Shown: in pieces, positions 15,939-24,836 of the stretch
How the letters are laid out: each line of letters begins with the position of its first letter
Position numbering within the stretch: position 1 is the stretch's first letter
DNA from: Candidatus Zymogenaceae bacterium
GTDB lineage: Bacteria; Desulfobacterota; Zymogenia; Zymogenales; Zymogenaceae
Assembly: GCA_016933535.1 (NCBI GenBank)
Contig: JAFGAS010000025.1
Span: forward strand, 41,145 to 105,144
Direction of reading: 5' to 3'
Length of the DNA stretch: 64,000 nt
Notes under the pieces: generated by a model
The model's database searches: none
Told to the model about the DNA's origin: nothing
The model's input: the letters and a program-made list of their open reading frames with translations, nothing else
Translations under genes and position numbers: made by a program

Positions 15939-18374
15939 CTATCCGATATCCACCAGCGAGAGCCTGCCGGCAAATCGCGACATCATAATCTCCCGGGTTG
16001 CCCGGTGGGCGGGATCGGACAGGTCGGGGTCTTTTCCAAGCAGGGACTCGGCCTCCTTTCGGGCGGCAAGCAGCGTACGGTAGTCCCGGGTAAGGTCCAC
16101 CGCACGAAACGCGGGGAGACCCGATTGCCTGGTACCCATGAACTCGCCCGGTCCACGGATTTTCAGGTCTTCCTCCGCGATAACGAAGCCGTCGGTCGTC
16201 TTGGTCATGATATCCAGCCTTCGCGTGGCATCCTCGGAGCGGACGAAATCTGCCATCAGGATGCAAAAGGAGCGGTCGGCGGCGCGGCCGACCCTGCCGC
16301 GCAGCTGGTGGAGCTGGGAAAGGCCGTACCGATCGGCGTGCTCGATAACCATCACCGTGGCGTTGGGCACATCCACCCCGACCTCCACGACGGTCGTTGA
16401 GACCAGGACGTGAATCTCCCCGCGGGCAAAACCTCCCATTGTCTCTTCTTTAAGGGCCCCCTTCATCCTTCCGGTGATCAGCCCCACGCGGTATTCGGAG
16501 AAGACCTTCGTCAGCTCATCGGCCATACGCACCGCGTCCTTTAGAGGAAGCGTCTCGGATTCCTCCACGAGGGGATAGACACAAAAGGCCTGCCGCCCCT
16601 TCTTGAGCTCTTCCCGGATGATCTCGTAGGCGCGCGGCCTCCCGTCCTCGGAAAAGAGGAGCGTGGTGGGTGGTATCCGGCCCGGGGGCAGCTGGTCGAT
16701 GACACTTACGTCCAGATCGCCGTAGACGGTCAGCGCGAGCGTCCGTGGAATGGGGGTGGCCGTCATGACGATCATCTCCGGTGCCGGTCCCTTGTCCTTG
16801 AGGGCGCCGCGCTGCAGCACCCCGAAGCGGTGCTGCTCGTCAATGACAACCAGGCCCAGGTCACGGAAGCGGACGTCCGTGGAGATGAGGGCGTGGGTGC
16901 CGAAGACGAGCGAAATGCTCCCGTCGGCGATTCCCGAAAGGACCTCGCCGCGGCGCTTGCCCTTCACCGAGGACGTGAGCAGCGCCGAGCTGACACCTAT
17001 GGCCGCCAGCATGCCGGAGAGGTTCCGGTAGTGCTGTTCGGCCAGGATTTCGGTCGGCGCCATGAGCGCGGCCTGGGCACGCTCCTCGACGGCGATAAGG
17101 GCCGCGGCGCACGCGACAACGGTTTTCCCGCACCCCACGTCCCCCTGGATGAGGCGGTGCGTCGGGTGAGGGGCCCTGATATCGGCGACCACCTCCGAAA
17201 GCACCCGGTCCTGGGCCGCCGTCAGGGAAAACGAGAGGCCGTGCAGGAATGAATCCATGAGTCTTCCTTCGGCCCGATAGCTCCTCCCCGGGGACTTGAT
17301 GATATTCTTTTTCCTCAAGAGCAGGCCAATCTCCAGGATGAAGAGCTCGTCGGTCGCCAGCGACCGTACCGGCGGATAGGACCCGTCGGAAAGCGCCGGC
17401 TCGCCGTCGGCCGGGTCGTGGATTTGGCGGATTGCCTCGCGGACGGGCATGAGGCCCAGCCGTCCCCTGATCTCTTCGGGCACCCCGTCGGGCAGGAGGG
17501 GGCCGTACGTATCCAGCGCCGATCCCACGATCGAGACCATTGTCTTGAGGCTGATCCCCTCGGTGAGCGGGTAACGGGGGATGAGGCGGCCCCGGTACTG
17601 TTCCGATTCTTCCCACGGCTCCACGTCCGGGTGCGCCATGCTTTTCTTGAAGTTGTATTCCGAGACGACGCCCCTCACCAGGAGTTTCGCGCCGTTTTTG
17701 AACCGCCCCTGCATATAGGGGGCGTTGAACCAGACCAGGGTCATAACGTCCCTGCCGTCGGTGACGATGAGCTCATAGAGGCGCTTTCGCGTCCTCTTGG
17801 AGTACCGATTGCCGCCCGCGACCACCTCGACGATAAGCGCCCCCTGCTGCTTGTGGACGAGTTCCCTGATCGTATTGAGCCGGCGCACGTCGATGTAGTA
17901 GCGGGGGATGAGAAACAGCAGGTCCTCCACCGTCTCGATACCCCGTTTCCTCAACAGCTCCCCCCGCCGCGGGCCCACTCCCTTGACGTATTCGACGGGG
18001 GTCCTGAGCTTTTCGAGGGCGGCCGGCAGGCCGGGTGGGGCAGCGGACGGGGCAGGGCGATCTGCCGTACCCGGGGAGCCCGTGTCGGAGATTATCTCAC
18101 GAAGAAGGGCAAGGGAGCGGGTAACGGCGCTGCGTTTTTCTTCCTCGGCGAGCGTGTCGAAGCCGGCGAGTAATTCGTCCAGCCTATCTACTTCTGATTG
18201 CCACCGGGCATAATCCGGTGCCTCACGCATCCGGGAGATGATCCGGCGGGAGGTGGCCGAAAAACCGGTAAGCCGAAAAAGGAGGGCGAAGTCGCCCTTT
18301 GCCGCGTATCCCAGCGGCCTGGTGAGAAGGGCGGCGAGCCTGCCGATTGTCTCCCCGGACGGTGCGTTTCCCAT
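15939..18374 (-). CDS. recG: ATP-dependent DNA helicase RecG
   Basis: An 811-residue superfamily 2 helicase that remodels stalled forks and branched recombination intermediates. It has the wedge/OB domain (around EKLRTPVEYVKGVGPRRGELL and the YELIVTDGRD strand), Walker A GDVGCGKTVVA, DEQH box (VVIDEQHRFG), ATPIPRTLALT, and the late ERADRYGL-like block (IEHADRYGLSQLHQLRGRVGR). An N-terminal helical extension of about 120 residues precedes the wedge, longer than E. coli RecG and common in Desulfobacterota. The next gene on the strand starts 84 nt after its stop. Confidence 0.96.
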   Translation of the reverse strand: MGNAPSGETIGRLAALLTRPLGYAAKGDFALLFRLTGFSATSRRIISRMREAPDYARWQSEVDRLDELLAGFDTLAEEEKRSAVTRSLALLREIISDTGSPGTADRPAPSAAPPGLPAALEKLRTPVEYVKGVGPRRGELLRKRGIETVEDLLFLIPRYYIDVRRLNTIRELVHKQQGALIVEVVAGGNRYSKRTRKRLYELIVTDGRDVMTLVWFNAPYMQGRFKNGAKLLVRGVVSEYNFKKSMAHPDVEPWEESEQYRGRLIPRYPLTEGISLKTMVSIVGSALDTYGPLLPDGVPEEIRGRLGLMPVREAIRQIHDPADGEPALSDGSYPPVRSLATDELFILEIGLLLRKKNIIKSPGRSYRAEGRLMDSFLHGLSFSLTAAQDRVLSEVVADIRAPHPTHRLIQGDVGCGKTVVACAAALIAVEERAQAALMAPTEILAEQHYRNLSGMLAAIGVSSALLTSSVKGKRRGEVLSGIADGSISLVFGTHALISTDVRFRDLGLVVIDEQHRFGVLQRGALKDKGPAPEMIVMTATPIPRTLALTVYGDLDVSVIDQLPPGRIPPTTLLFSEDGRPRAYEIIREELKKGRQAFCVYPLVEESETLPLKDAVRMADELTKVFSEYRVGLITGRMKGALKEETMGGFARGEIHVLVSTTVVEVGVDVPNATVMVIEHADRYGLSQLHQLRGRVGRAADRSFCILMADFVRSEDATRRLDIMTKTTDGFVIAEEDLKIRGPGEFMGTRQSGLPAFRAVDLTRDYRTLLAARKEAESLLGKDPDLSDPAHRATREIMMSRFAGRLSLVDIG

Positions 18375-18424
18375 GGAAAGAGTCTACCCGATAATCATGC
18401 GGATTAAAAGGACTTTTTAATGCC

Positions 18425-18453
18425 TTGACAAGAGGCCGGTGCCGTTTTAGTAT
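18425..18453 (+). promoter_or_regulatory. Strong sigma-70-like promoter abutting the ABC ATPase start
   Basis: TTGACA 18425-18430, 17 bp, TAGTAT 18448-18453. The predicted transcription start (about 18460) falls on the ATG at 18461, so the message would be leaderless or nearly so. Confidence 0.6.
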
Positions 18454-18460
18454 CGGGGCT

Positions 18461-19498
18461 ATGGAGTACCTTGAAATCAGGCGTGTCTCCAAGCGGTTCG
18501 GGGATGTTGCGGCCGTCAGCTCGGCGGACCTTGCAGCGGCAAAGGGATCCATTACGGTGATCCTCGGGCCGTCGGGCTGCGGCAAATCGACGCTCCTGCG
18601 CATCATCGCCGGGATAGAGGCGCCCGACGAGGGCGCGATATACCTGGCGGGACGTGATATCACAGGGGCCGGGCCGACACAACGCAATATCGCCATGGTG
18701 TTCCAGGACTATGCCCTCTACCCGCACATGAATGCCGAAAAGAACATGACCTTTGGACTGATCATGCGGGGCGTGGGGAGGCGGGAGGCAAAAGAGCGGG
18801 CAGCGCGGGCGGCGGTCCTGTTGGGAATCGAGGGGCTCCTCGACAAGAAACCGGGGGCGCTGTCGGGGGGTGAGCGGCAGCGTCTTGCCGTTGGAAGGGC
18901 GATCGTCAAGGAGCCGAGCCTCTTTCTGATGGACGAACCCCTGAGCAACGTGGATGCACAGTTCAAGGCGGCCATGCGCATCGAGATCACGCGCCTCATA
19001 CGGGATCTCGAGGGCACCATGATCTGGGTTACCCACGACCAGGTGGAGGCAATGGCGATGGCCGACACCCTGGCAATTATGAAAAGCGGTACAATCGAGG
19101 CGGTTGGGGCGCCCCGGGGTCTGTACGAACATCCCCCCAATCTCTTTGTGGCGGGGTTTCTCGGCAATCCCCCGATGAATATCATCCCCGCCGGGTCGGC
19201 AGCCTATCGCCGGCTCATGGAAGACGGCCCGGCAGGCACGGATGCAAGCGCGATAGTCGGCGTCCGACCCGAGGATATTCTGATCGGCCGGGGAAAATTT
19301 ACGGCAACCGTCCTCTTTCGAGAGGACCTCGGTTTTGAAACGCGCCTCACGCTGGCGATCGCAGACGGCCCCCGGCACGAAACCCTGACGGCGCGGGTGG
19401 TCGGAACACCCCCGGACGTCGGCGGGACGGTCCGGTTTTCCATAGACCGACGGCGCCTGCACCTCTTTGACACGATTACGGAACGGAGGCTGGAGTAA
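18461..19498 (+). CDS. ABC transporter ATP-binding subunit, MalK/UgpC type
   Basis: A 345-residue ATPase that would power a binding-protein-dependent importer. Visible are Walker A GPSGCGKST, the Q-loop VFQDYALYPHM, the LSGGERQRLAVGRA signature, Walker B LFLMDEP, the switch WVTHD, and a C-terminal TOBE-type domain (from about 240, VGVRPEDILIGRG). I place the start at ATG 18461 (MEYLEIRRVSKRFGD); an earlier in-frame codon at 18425 lies in the promoter. No permease or binding protein is adjacent; instead the TAA overlaps the ATG of a TonB gene (TAATG), implying coupled translation. Confidence 0.9.
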   Translation: MEYLEIRRVSKRFGDVAAVSSADLAAAKGSITVILGPSGCGKSTLLRIIAGIEAPDEGAIYLAGRDITGAGPTQRNIAMVFQDYALYPHMNAEKNMTFGLIMRGVGRREAKERAARAAVLLGIEGLLDKKPGALSGGERQRLAVGRAIVKEPSLFLMDEPLSNVDAQFKAAMRIEITRLIRDLEGTMIWVTHDQVEAMAMADTLAIMKSGTIEAVGAPRGLYEHPPNLFVAGFLGNPPMNIIPAGSAAYRRLMEDGPAGTDASAIVGVRPEDILIGRGKFTATVLFREDLGFETRLTLAIADGPRHETLTARVVGTPPDVGGTVRFSIDRRRLHLFDTITERRLE

Positions 19499-20130
19499 TG
19501 AAACGGGCCGCTCGGCGACGGCACCTTCTGTTCTTCTCGACCTCGGTGGCCGCGCATCTTCTTTTTGTCCTCGCGGCCGTTGGTGTAGCCTTCATCGTAT
19601 CGGACACGCCCCGGCCCGGCTCGGACCATCCGCTCGTGGTATCGCTCGATCGGGGTGAGGAAACGGGCGACATATCGGCCCCGGAAACGGCCCCCCGAGA
19701 GATCGCCGCTCCCGTGAAGGTATCCGTCCCGTTCACAACGAAGGTATCGGGAGATACCGAAGGCCCGGGAAATCCGATCGAGGTGGGGGAGCCCGGCGGT
19801 GTGTCCGGTATTACCGGGCCGGAAGATGGGGGCGATACAAAGGCGCTGCCCGATTACATAAGAAGTGTGCGTGCGCGGATTGATCGGCACAAGCATTATC
19901 CATCGGACGCGGCCAGGGACGGTATCGAGGGGACGGTTACCGTATCGTTTCTGCTCGACAGGCGCGGCACCCTCCTGGAAAAGGGGATTGCGGTCGGCTC
20001 CGGCCACCCGGTGCTCGATAAGGCCGCCCTGGCCGCGATCGGGGACTCATCGCCCTTCCCCCCGTTTCCGAACGGCCTGGAACGCGAAAGGCTCCTGTTG
20101 AAGCTTCCCATCACCTACCGGCGGCGGTAG
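19498..20130 (+). CDS. TonB family protein
   Basis: A 210-residue energy-transducer-like protein. One N-terminal membrane segment (about 10-35, LLFFSTSVAAHLLFVLAAVG), a low-complexity periplasmic spacer rich in Pro, Gly and Glu, and a TonB C-terminal domain from about 118 (DYIRSVRARIDRHKHYP, then GTVTVSFLLDRRGTLLEKGI, then PFPPFP). It couples the inner-membrane proton gradient to outer-membrane receptors, probably with ExbB/ExbD encoded elsewhere. Translational overlap with the ABC ATPase suggests a joint uptake function, perhaps for metal or carbohydrate. The DtxR-like regulator downstream is consistent with metal. Confidence 0.88.
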   Translation: MKRAARRRHLLFFSTSVAAHLLFVLAAVGVAFIVSDTPRPGSDHPLVVSLDRGEETGDISAPETAPREIAAPVKVSVPFTTKVSGDTEGPGNPIEVGEPGGVSGITGPEDGGDTKALPDYIRSVRARIDRHKHYPSDAARDGIEGTVTVSFLLDRRGTLLEKGIAVGSGHPVLDKAALAAIGDSSPFPPFPNGLERERLLLKLPITYRRR

Positions 20131-20238
20131 GTCGTCTCAAGGTGTACCTGCCACATCCGGTTATCCCTATTATGACGAAGATCACGATCGGCCGCAGGCA
20201 CCGGGTGTCGGGCCCGGTCCTTTCGACGGGGGTTGGTA

Positions 20239-20268
20239 ACGGACTTGCCCTGTCTTGCGCAGGTCCGT
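20239..20268. promoter_or_regulatory. Inverted repeat upstream of the DtxR-type gene
   Basis: ACGGACTTGC (20239-20248) and GCAGGTCCGT (20259-20268) are 9/10 complementary around a 10-nt centre, ending 3 nt before the -35 box. It could be a regulator operator or a transcript-end hairpin for tonB; no T run follows. Confidence 0.45.
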
Positions 20269-20271
20269 ATG

Positions 20272-20300
20272 TTGACAGGGTCGTTTTTTACCCGTATAAT
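20272..20300 (+). promoter_or_regulatory. Consensus sigma-70 promoter of the DtxR-type gene
   Basis: TTGACA 20272-20277 and TATAAT 20295-20300 with 17 bp between. AAGGA at 20311 precedes ATG 20323. Confidence 0.75.
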
Positions 20301-20322
20301 AGGCCCAGTGAAGGAATAGCCA

Positions 20323-20871
20323 ATGCCGACGAAACAACGCCTCTCCCCAAGCATGGAAGATTACCTCGAGGTAATCTATGGCCTGGTTGAACAAAACCGC
20401 GTCGCCCGCGTCAGGGATATCGCCGATATCCTCTCCGTAACGATGCCGTCGGTAACGGGGGCCCTCAAGAAGCTCTCCGGCAAGGAGCTGGTCAATTACG
20501 ACCCCCATGAAGTGATAACCCTGACGCCCGAGGGAGAGGTGCTGGCCCGTAAGCTTGTCCACGCCCACCGATCCATCGCGTCGTTTTTGACCGAAATACT
20601 CAACGTCCGGCCCGACATCGCGGAAAAAAACGCATGCCGGATGGAGCATGCCATTGACGACGTCGTCCTGACGCGCCTCATTCGCTATATCGAGTTTGTC
20701 GGAAAATGTCCGGGCGTGGTCGCGCGTTTTTCGGAGGAACTCGGTCACTTCTGTCCCCAGACTCCCGACCGCGGGACCCGTGAGACATGCCTGGAAGACC
20801 GCCTGCGGTCTCATGAGGAGCCGGCGGTCAAGAAAAAGGTAAAGACTCGATCCCGGTCGGCAAAGCCGTAA
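20323..20871 (+). CDS. DtxR/MntR family metal-dependent regulator
   Basis: A 182-residue transcription factor. Residues about 8-65 form the winged helix-turn-helix of the family (SPSMEDYLEVIYGL, then VRDIADILSVTMPSVTGALKKL), followed by the dimerisation and metal-binding domain with ligands such as H93, E104, C117, E121 and H122 (CRMEHAIDDVV). The tail has a basic stretch KKKVKTRSRSAKP. Family members sense Fe(II) or Mn(II) and repress uptake genes. It has its own consensus promoter with an adjacent inverted repeat, suggesting autoregulation and possibly control of the upstream ABC-TonB pair. Confidence 0.88.
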   Translation: MPTKQRLSPSMEDYLEVIYGLVEQNRVARVRDIADILSVTMPSVTGALKKLSGKELVNYDPHEVITLTPEGEVLARKLVHAHRSIASFLTEILNVRPDIAEKNACRMEHAIDDVVLTRLIRYIEFVGKCPGVVARFSEELGHFCPQTPDRGTRETCLEDRLRSHEEPAVKKKVKTRSRSAKP

Positions 20872-21049
20872 ACCGGGATGGATTTCCAATACGGATAAAA
20901 GGCGGCCGGCGTCCCGCCGGGGGATTGCCGGCCGAACCGCGCCTGCCGCATATCGACGCGCCGTACGGGGCAGCACCCGATTACGATGGGGCAAGACACC
21001 ATCGGGCCATTCCCATGACCCATGATGGCCGCCGACCGCCGGCGCTTCT

Positions 21050-22255
21050 TCACTTACCGCAGCACCGTTTATACTTCAGACCGCTGCCGCAGGGGCACGG
21101 GTCGTTGCGGCCGACCGTTTTTAGCGGTTTACCCCCCTCGGGCGTCCGCTCCCGGAACTTTGCCACCCGCTGTTTTATTTCGGGAACAAAGGGAGCGATG
21201 TGCGTCAGCAGTCCCCGGTTCACCCCGCAAAAAGTCGAAAGCCCCGTATATCCTCCCGATCGGTCTGCCCGAAACCGGGTGCAGTCTCCCCGGCAAAAGG
21301 ACAGCCATTCACACCGGACACAGTCTGCGGGCAGCGCAGATTTGAGGGAGGCAAAACGGTTGCGGGCGGGGCTTTCGGCAAGCTGCGAAAAGGATGAGTC
21401 CGAGATGTTTCCGATCCGATACTCGGGGTAGACGAAAAAATCACACGGGTAGACGTCGCCGTTGTGTTCCACCAGGAGGTAGGAGTCGCAGCGGTCGGAA
21501 AAGCCGCAGGAAACCTTCGCGCCGTCGATGAAATAGATCAGGATATCCTCGAACATACGGATGGAGACGTCGTAGAAGCCGTCGGTTATCCAGAGGTCGA
21601 AGAGCCGCGTGTAGAAAGAAAGGAGCGCCGGGGCCATGACCGAAAAGGGAAAGGGCCTCCCGGCATCGTCGGTCTCGTAGCAGGGGATAAACTGGAGGTG
21701 GGAAAAACCCTTGCCCCGGAAAAAACGGTAGAGCCCTTCCGGGTCGCCCACGTTGGCGTCGGTAAGCAGACAGAGGATATTGAAGGGAACGCCGTGCCGT
21801 CTCAGGCGGGCGATCCCGCGCATTACCGCCTCATAGGTTCCCTGTCCCTTCGCGTCCTTCCGGTAGCGGTCATGGATCTCGGCCGGGCCGTCAAGGCTGA
21901 TACCCGCCAGGAAGCGGTTCTCCTTCAGGAAGACGGCCCATTCGTCGGTGATCAGCACGCCGTTGGTCTGAAGGCTGTTTTCGACCGACTGCCCGGGCCG
22001 TGCGTGGACGTTTTCAAGCCGGACGACCTCCCGGTAGAAGTCGAGGCCCAAGAGCGTCGGCTCTCCACCCTGCCAGGTAAACGAGACACGGCCGGAGGCC
22101 GCCCCCAGGGCATTTTCGATCAGTGCCCCGGCGGTCGCCGCCGTCATCAGGTTTTCGGTCGGGTAGATACCGGCCACCCGCTTATAGAAGCAGTAGTCGC
22201 ATGAAAGGTTGCAGCGGGCAGATGAGGGCTTTATCAAGAGCGAGAGGGATTGCAT
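21050..22255 (-). CDS. Anaerobic sulfatase-maturating radical SAM enzyme with SEC-C tail
   Basis: A 401-residue radical SAM protein of the anSME family. It oxidises the active-site Cys or Ser of sulfatases to formylglycine without oxygen. CX3CX2C is at C15, C19, C22 (RCNLSCDYC), and the core shows FTWQGGEPTLLG, SLQTNGVLI and GISLDGP. The SPASM-type region has several cysteines (CGFSDRCDSYL, CDFF, CVRCEWLSFCRGDC). The last 21 residues are a zinc-binding SEC-C motif (NDPCPCGSG-KYKRCCGK), an occasional add-on. Its likely client is the Tat-exported sulfatase at 40319, whose CSPSR motif is a standard target. Cytosolic. Confidence 0.9.
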   Translation of the reverse strand: MQSLSLLIKPSSARCNLSCDYCFYKRVAGIYPTENLMTAATAGALIENALGAASGRVSFTWQGGEPTLLGLDFYREVVRLENVHARPGQSVENSLQTNGVLITDEWAVFLKENRFLAGISLDGPAEIHDRYRKDAKGQGTYEAVMRGIARLRRHGVPFNILCLLTDANVGDPEGLYRFFRGKGFSHLQFIPCYETDDAGRPFPFSVMAPALLSFYTRLFDLWITDGFYDVSIRMFEDILIYFIDGAKVSCGFSDRCDSYLLVEHNGDVYPCDFFVYPEYRIGNISDSSFSQLAESPARNRFASLKSALPADCVRCEWLSFCRGDCTRFRADRSGGYTGLSTFCGVNRGLLTHIAPFVPEIKQRVAKFRERTPEGGKPLKTVGRNDPCPCGSGLKYKRCCGK

Positions 22256-22312
22256 GGCTTTATTGTAGCAGGACGGCGCCGGTTGTCAAGGGATCGAAGC
22301 GTACATAAAAGA

Positions 22313-22332
22313 GGGGCGGCAGAAACCGCCCC
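22313..22332 (-). terminator. Hairpin terminator after the double hotdog gene
   Basis: 7-bp GGGGCGG / CCGCCCC stem with a 6-nt loop. On the minus strand it is followed by TCTTTTAT, between the stop of the 22412 gene and the start of the maturase gene. Confidence 0.6.
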
Positions 22333-22411
22333 TTCGGGCTCGTCAGGTGTTTCCTTTTTCTTTTTCATATCACCGGCTATTGCCGCCCGTGAGTGTCTTT
22401 GGACAACGGGT

Positions 22412-23422
22412 CTATGTGGGCCTTGGGGCGGCCGGTCTCCCCTGGGCGATCGAAAAGGCCTCCCTCGTCAATTCGGCGGGAATGAGGTTTTGCCTCATTT
22501 GTTCGGTGAGCGCCGGTATCGCCAGCCACTGCCCCGACGACGTCATGACGATCTCGAAGGTGCCGTCCGGCTTGACCACGGCGGCCCCGCCGGAGGCCCA
22601 GAACATCATCCGTTTAGCGATGTCTCCCTTTACGCGCTCTCCCCTCCCGAAGACGACAACCCGCTCGTCTATCCCGATCTCCCGGTAAAACGTGTAGGAG
22701 AGCCTGACGGAGACGCCGCCGTTTTGAGAAAGAAAGAACGCGCCCCACCCCATGGTCTCGTCGCCCAGGGCCAGAAGACAGATCGGGTGAAGGTTCTTGC
22801 GCCGGTGGAAACGGCAGACCGTGTCCTTATCTGCCGGGTCAAAGCCGATCAGCGAGACAACGAGCCGGTCGCCGGGGCCGTCCACGAGCCTGAACTGCCG
22901 CCGGAGTCCCGGCTCATCCCTGCCGACCCCGCAGACAAAACACTTCATATAGTAGGGCAGGGCAAGGAGCCTGTCTGCAATATCCGCAAAGTTGGCCGGC
23001 AGGTAGGAAGAAAGCGTTTCCCTTCCCGCGGGGTCGTCCTTTTTGCAGGTGATCTCGCCGGAGATATAGGGATAGGGCTGACCCTCCTTTTCGATAACGC
23101 CCGTCCCCGCGCCGTCGGCCGCCGATACGGCAAGCCGGACCGTATCTCCCACCACGACCTGAGCCCCGCCCATCCTGAAGTCGGCTGAAATGGGGAAGAC
23201 CCGGGCGGGGTCGTCGGGGAAAGAGGGAGAAAGCGACAGCAGCTCCATGATCGCCCCCATCCCGAAACCGCCGTGGGGTATGCCGATCCACCCCTCCGTC
23301 CGCTCGTCCATGATAAGAAGGGCCCGAAGCCCGCCGTCGGGCGCCGTATTGTATTGCCTGATGATAAAACCGTCCGTTCCGCAGGCGGAGCAGTCGGTGT
23401 GGTAAGGGGCTTGAGAATCCAT
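22412..23422 (-). CDS. Tandem hotdog-fold (thioesterase-like) protein
   Basis: A 336-residue protein that appears to contain two hotdog-like halves. The first (to about 150) has GWIGIPHGGFGMGAIMEL, the HGG segment typical of PaaI/YbgC-type acyl-CoA thioesterases. The second (from about 165) has CFVCGVGRDEPGL, and ETMGWGAFFLSQNGGVSVRLSYTF, reminiscent of the hotdog core helix and strands. It may hydrolyse or bind an acyl-CoA; no catalytic residue is certain. ATG 23422 follows a GGAG site; an upstream TTG at 23446 is rejected. It follows the M28 peptidase gene by 27 nt on the same strand. Confidence 0.65.
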   Translation of the reverse strand: MDSQAPYHTDCSACGTDGFIIRQYNTAPDGGLRALLIMDERTEGWIGIPHGGFGMGAIMELLSLSPSFPDDPARVFPISADFRMGGAQVVVGDTVRLAVSAADGAGTGVIEKEGQPYPYISGEITCKKDDPAGRETLSSYLPANFADIADRLLALPYYMKCFVCGVGRDEPGLRRQFRLVDGPGDRLVVSLIGFDPADKDTVCRFHRRKNLHPICLLALGDETMGWGAFFLSQNGGVSVRLSYTFYREIGIDERVVVFGRGERVKGDIAKRMMFWASGGAAVVKPDGTFEIVMTSSGQWLAIPALTEQMRQNLIPAELTREAFSIAQGRPAAPRPT

Positions 23423-23449
23423 AATCGCTCCACGACGAAAAATCAATTT

Positions 23450-24628
23450 TTACTTGGTGAGGTATCCCTCGATGTAAAGCTCCAGCGCATGGATCATCAG
23501 CGCCAGGTTGTCCATGTTGACACGGCTGAAATTATCCTTTGTGGAATGGAACCCCCCCTCGCCGAGGCCCGGCGTCCCCGAATTTCCGACGGTGATCGCG
23601 GGGATGCCCACCGCCATGAAACGCTGCGCGTCGTCGGTGATGCTCTCGCGGGGCTCGATCGATGTCTCGGATACGCGCATCCAGGCGGCGCCGAGGCGCT
23701 CGATGAGCTCCGGATCGGCATCGTAATATTTCAGGAACACCCCGTCTTTCTTCCAGTAGACCATCGGGCCGTTTTGACCGACGAGCTCCAGATTCACGAG
23801 GGTCGTGGGAAGGGCGGGCTGCCAGCTTGCGCCGAACCGTTCCTTGACATACCAGTGAGCGCCCTGCAGCGTTACCTCCTCTCCCGCGGTAAAGACGATC
23901 GTGACGTTGGAATTGCCCAGGCTTACCTTTCCGTCATGGATATCTTTCGCCAGGGCCAGGAGGGCCGCCACCGAGGTGCCGTTGTCCACCGCCCCGAAAC
24001 TCTGCCGGTCTGCGGGCAGGAAGATATATCCCCCGAACCCGAGGAAGACCAGGCCCCAGTAGATGACGAGGACCCCGGCTGTGATCCCGGCGGCGATCGT
24101 TCCCCCCTTTTTCTTGAGCGGGGCGTAGCGCCTCGTAAAAAAGGTAAAGACGGCAACGGCCAGGCCCAGGACGATCGCCAGGGGTATGAACCGGTAGATC
24201 CGGGCGCGCTGGATATGGTCCCAGAAGTCGGTCTTGGAGTCGTAGTGCGCGGCAAAGATCAGCTCCCGGGCGGGATTCGCAACGGTGTAGGTGACGACAA
24301 TATTCTGCCCGGTCTTCTTGACGATACCCGTGACGACGGGGACGAAGAATTCGAACTCGGCCAGGAGCAAGAGCGGTATGGCCAGGGCCACGATCAGCGC
24401 GGCCACCGGCCTCTTCTTAATGACGAGAACCAGCAGGAGCACCGCCAGCGCCAGCAGGGCGATTCCGAGGATAAGCTGCATATACGGCCGCAGGGTAAAT
24501 TCCTGCACGACGAACGGGATGCCCCAGTCGGTAAGGGTCGTCTTGATATATACTGCGGTTTCTTCGAGGGCCGGACTGTGGTCGGGACGAGGGATCGAGA
24601 GGTGGGACATTATTTCGACAAGGTCCAT
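23450..24628 (-). CDS. Membrane-bound M28 family zinc peptidase
   Basis: A 392-residue aminopeptidase-like protein. After an N-terminal stretch come two membrane segments (about 50-95), a third pair near 150-210, and the M28 metal-site blocks: FAAHYDSKTD, GAVDNGTSVAALL, FTAGEEVTLQGA, DDAQRF and GGFHSTKDN. The two zinc ions would be held by His, Asp, Glu and a late His. The interruption of the peptidase fold by membrane helices after AAHYDSK is unusual. ATG 24628 has TGGAGG 7 nt upstream, better than the earlier in-frame codon at 24670. Confidence 0.82.
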   Translation of the reverse strand: MDLVEIMSHLSIPRPDHSPALEETAVYIKTTLTDWGIPFVVQEFTLRPYMQLILGIALLALAVLLLVLVIKKRPVAALIVALAIPLLLLAEFEFFVPVVTGIVKKTGQNIVVTYTVANPARELIFAAHYDSKTDFWDHIQRARIYRFIPLAIVLGLAVAVFTFFTRRYAPLKKKGGTIAAGITAGVLVIYWGLVFLGFGGYIFLPADRQSFGAVDNGTSVAALLALAKDIHDGKVSLGNSNVTIVFTAGEEVTLQGAHWYVKERFGASWQPALPTTLVNLELVGQNGPMVYWKKDGVFLKYYDADPELIERLGAAWMRVSETSIEPRESITDDAQRFMAVGIPAITVGNSGTPGLGEGGFHSTKDNFSRVNMDNLALMIHALELYIEGYLTK

Positions 24629-24712
24629 GACAACCTCCAGACGATGACATACCGGCAGATTATACCACATTATTGTAGACCGGACATTTTTTTTATGATT
24701 TTATGATCTTTG

Positions 24713-24740
24713 TTGACCGATCGCGGCCTTATCGTATATT
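24713..24740 (+). promoter_or_regulatory. Sigma-70-like promoter for the acetyltransferase gene
   Basis: TTGACC 24713-24718 and TATATT 24735-24740, spacer 16 bp. Alternative TATTAT at 24737 gives 18 bp. Confidence 0.5.
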
Positions 24741-24836
24741 ATAGAAAAGGGGACGATTGGTAGTAACAAGGAACTCCGGCCGCCGTCCCCGTTTTTCAAC
24801 GCGGCCGATTTTTTTCCGGAAAAGGGGTGATCCGAC

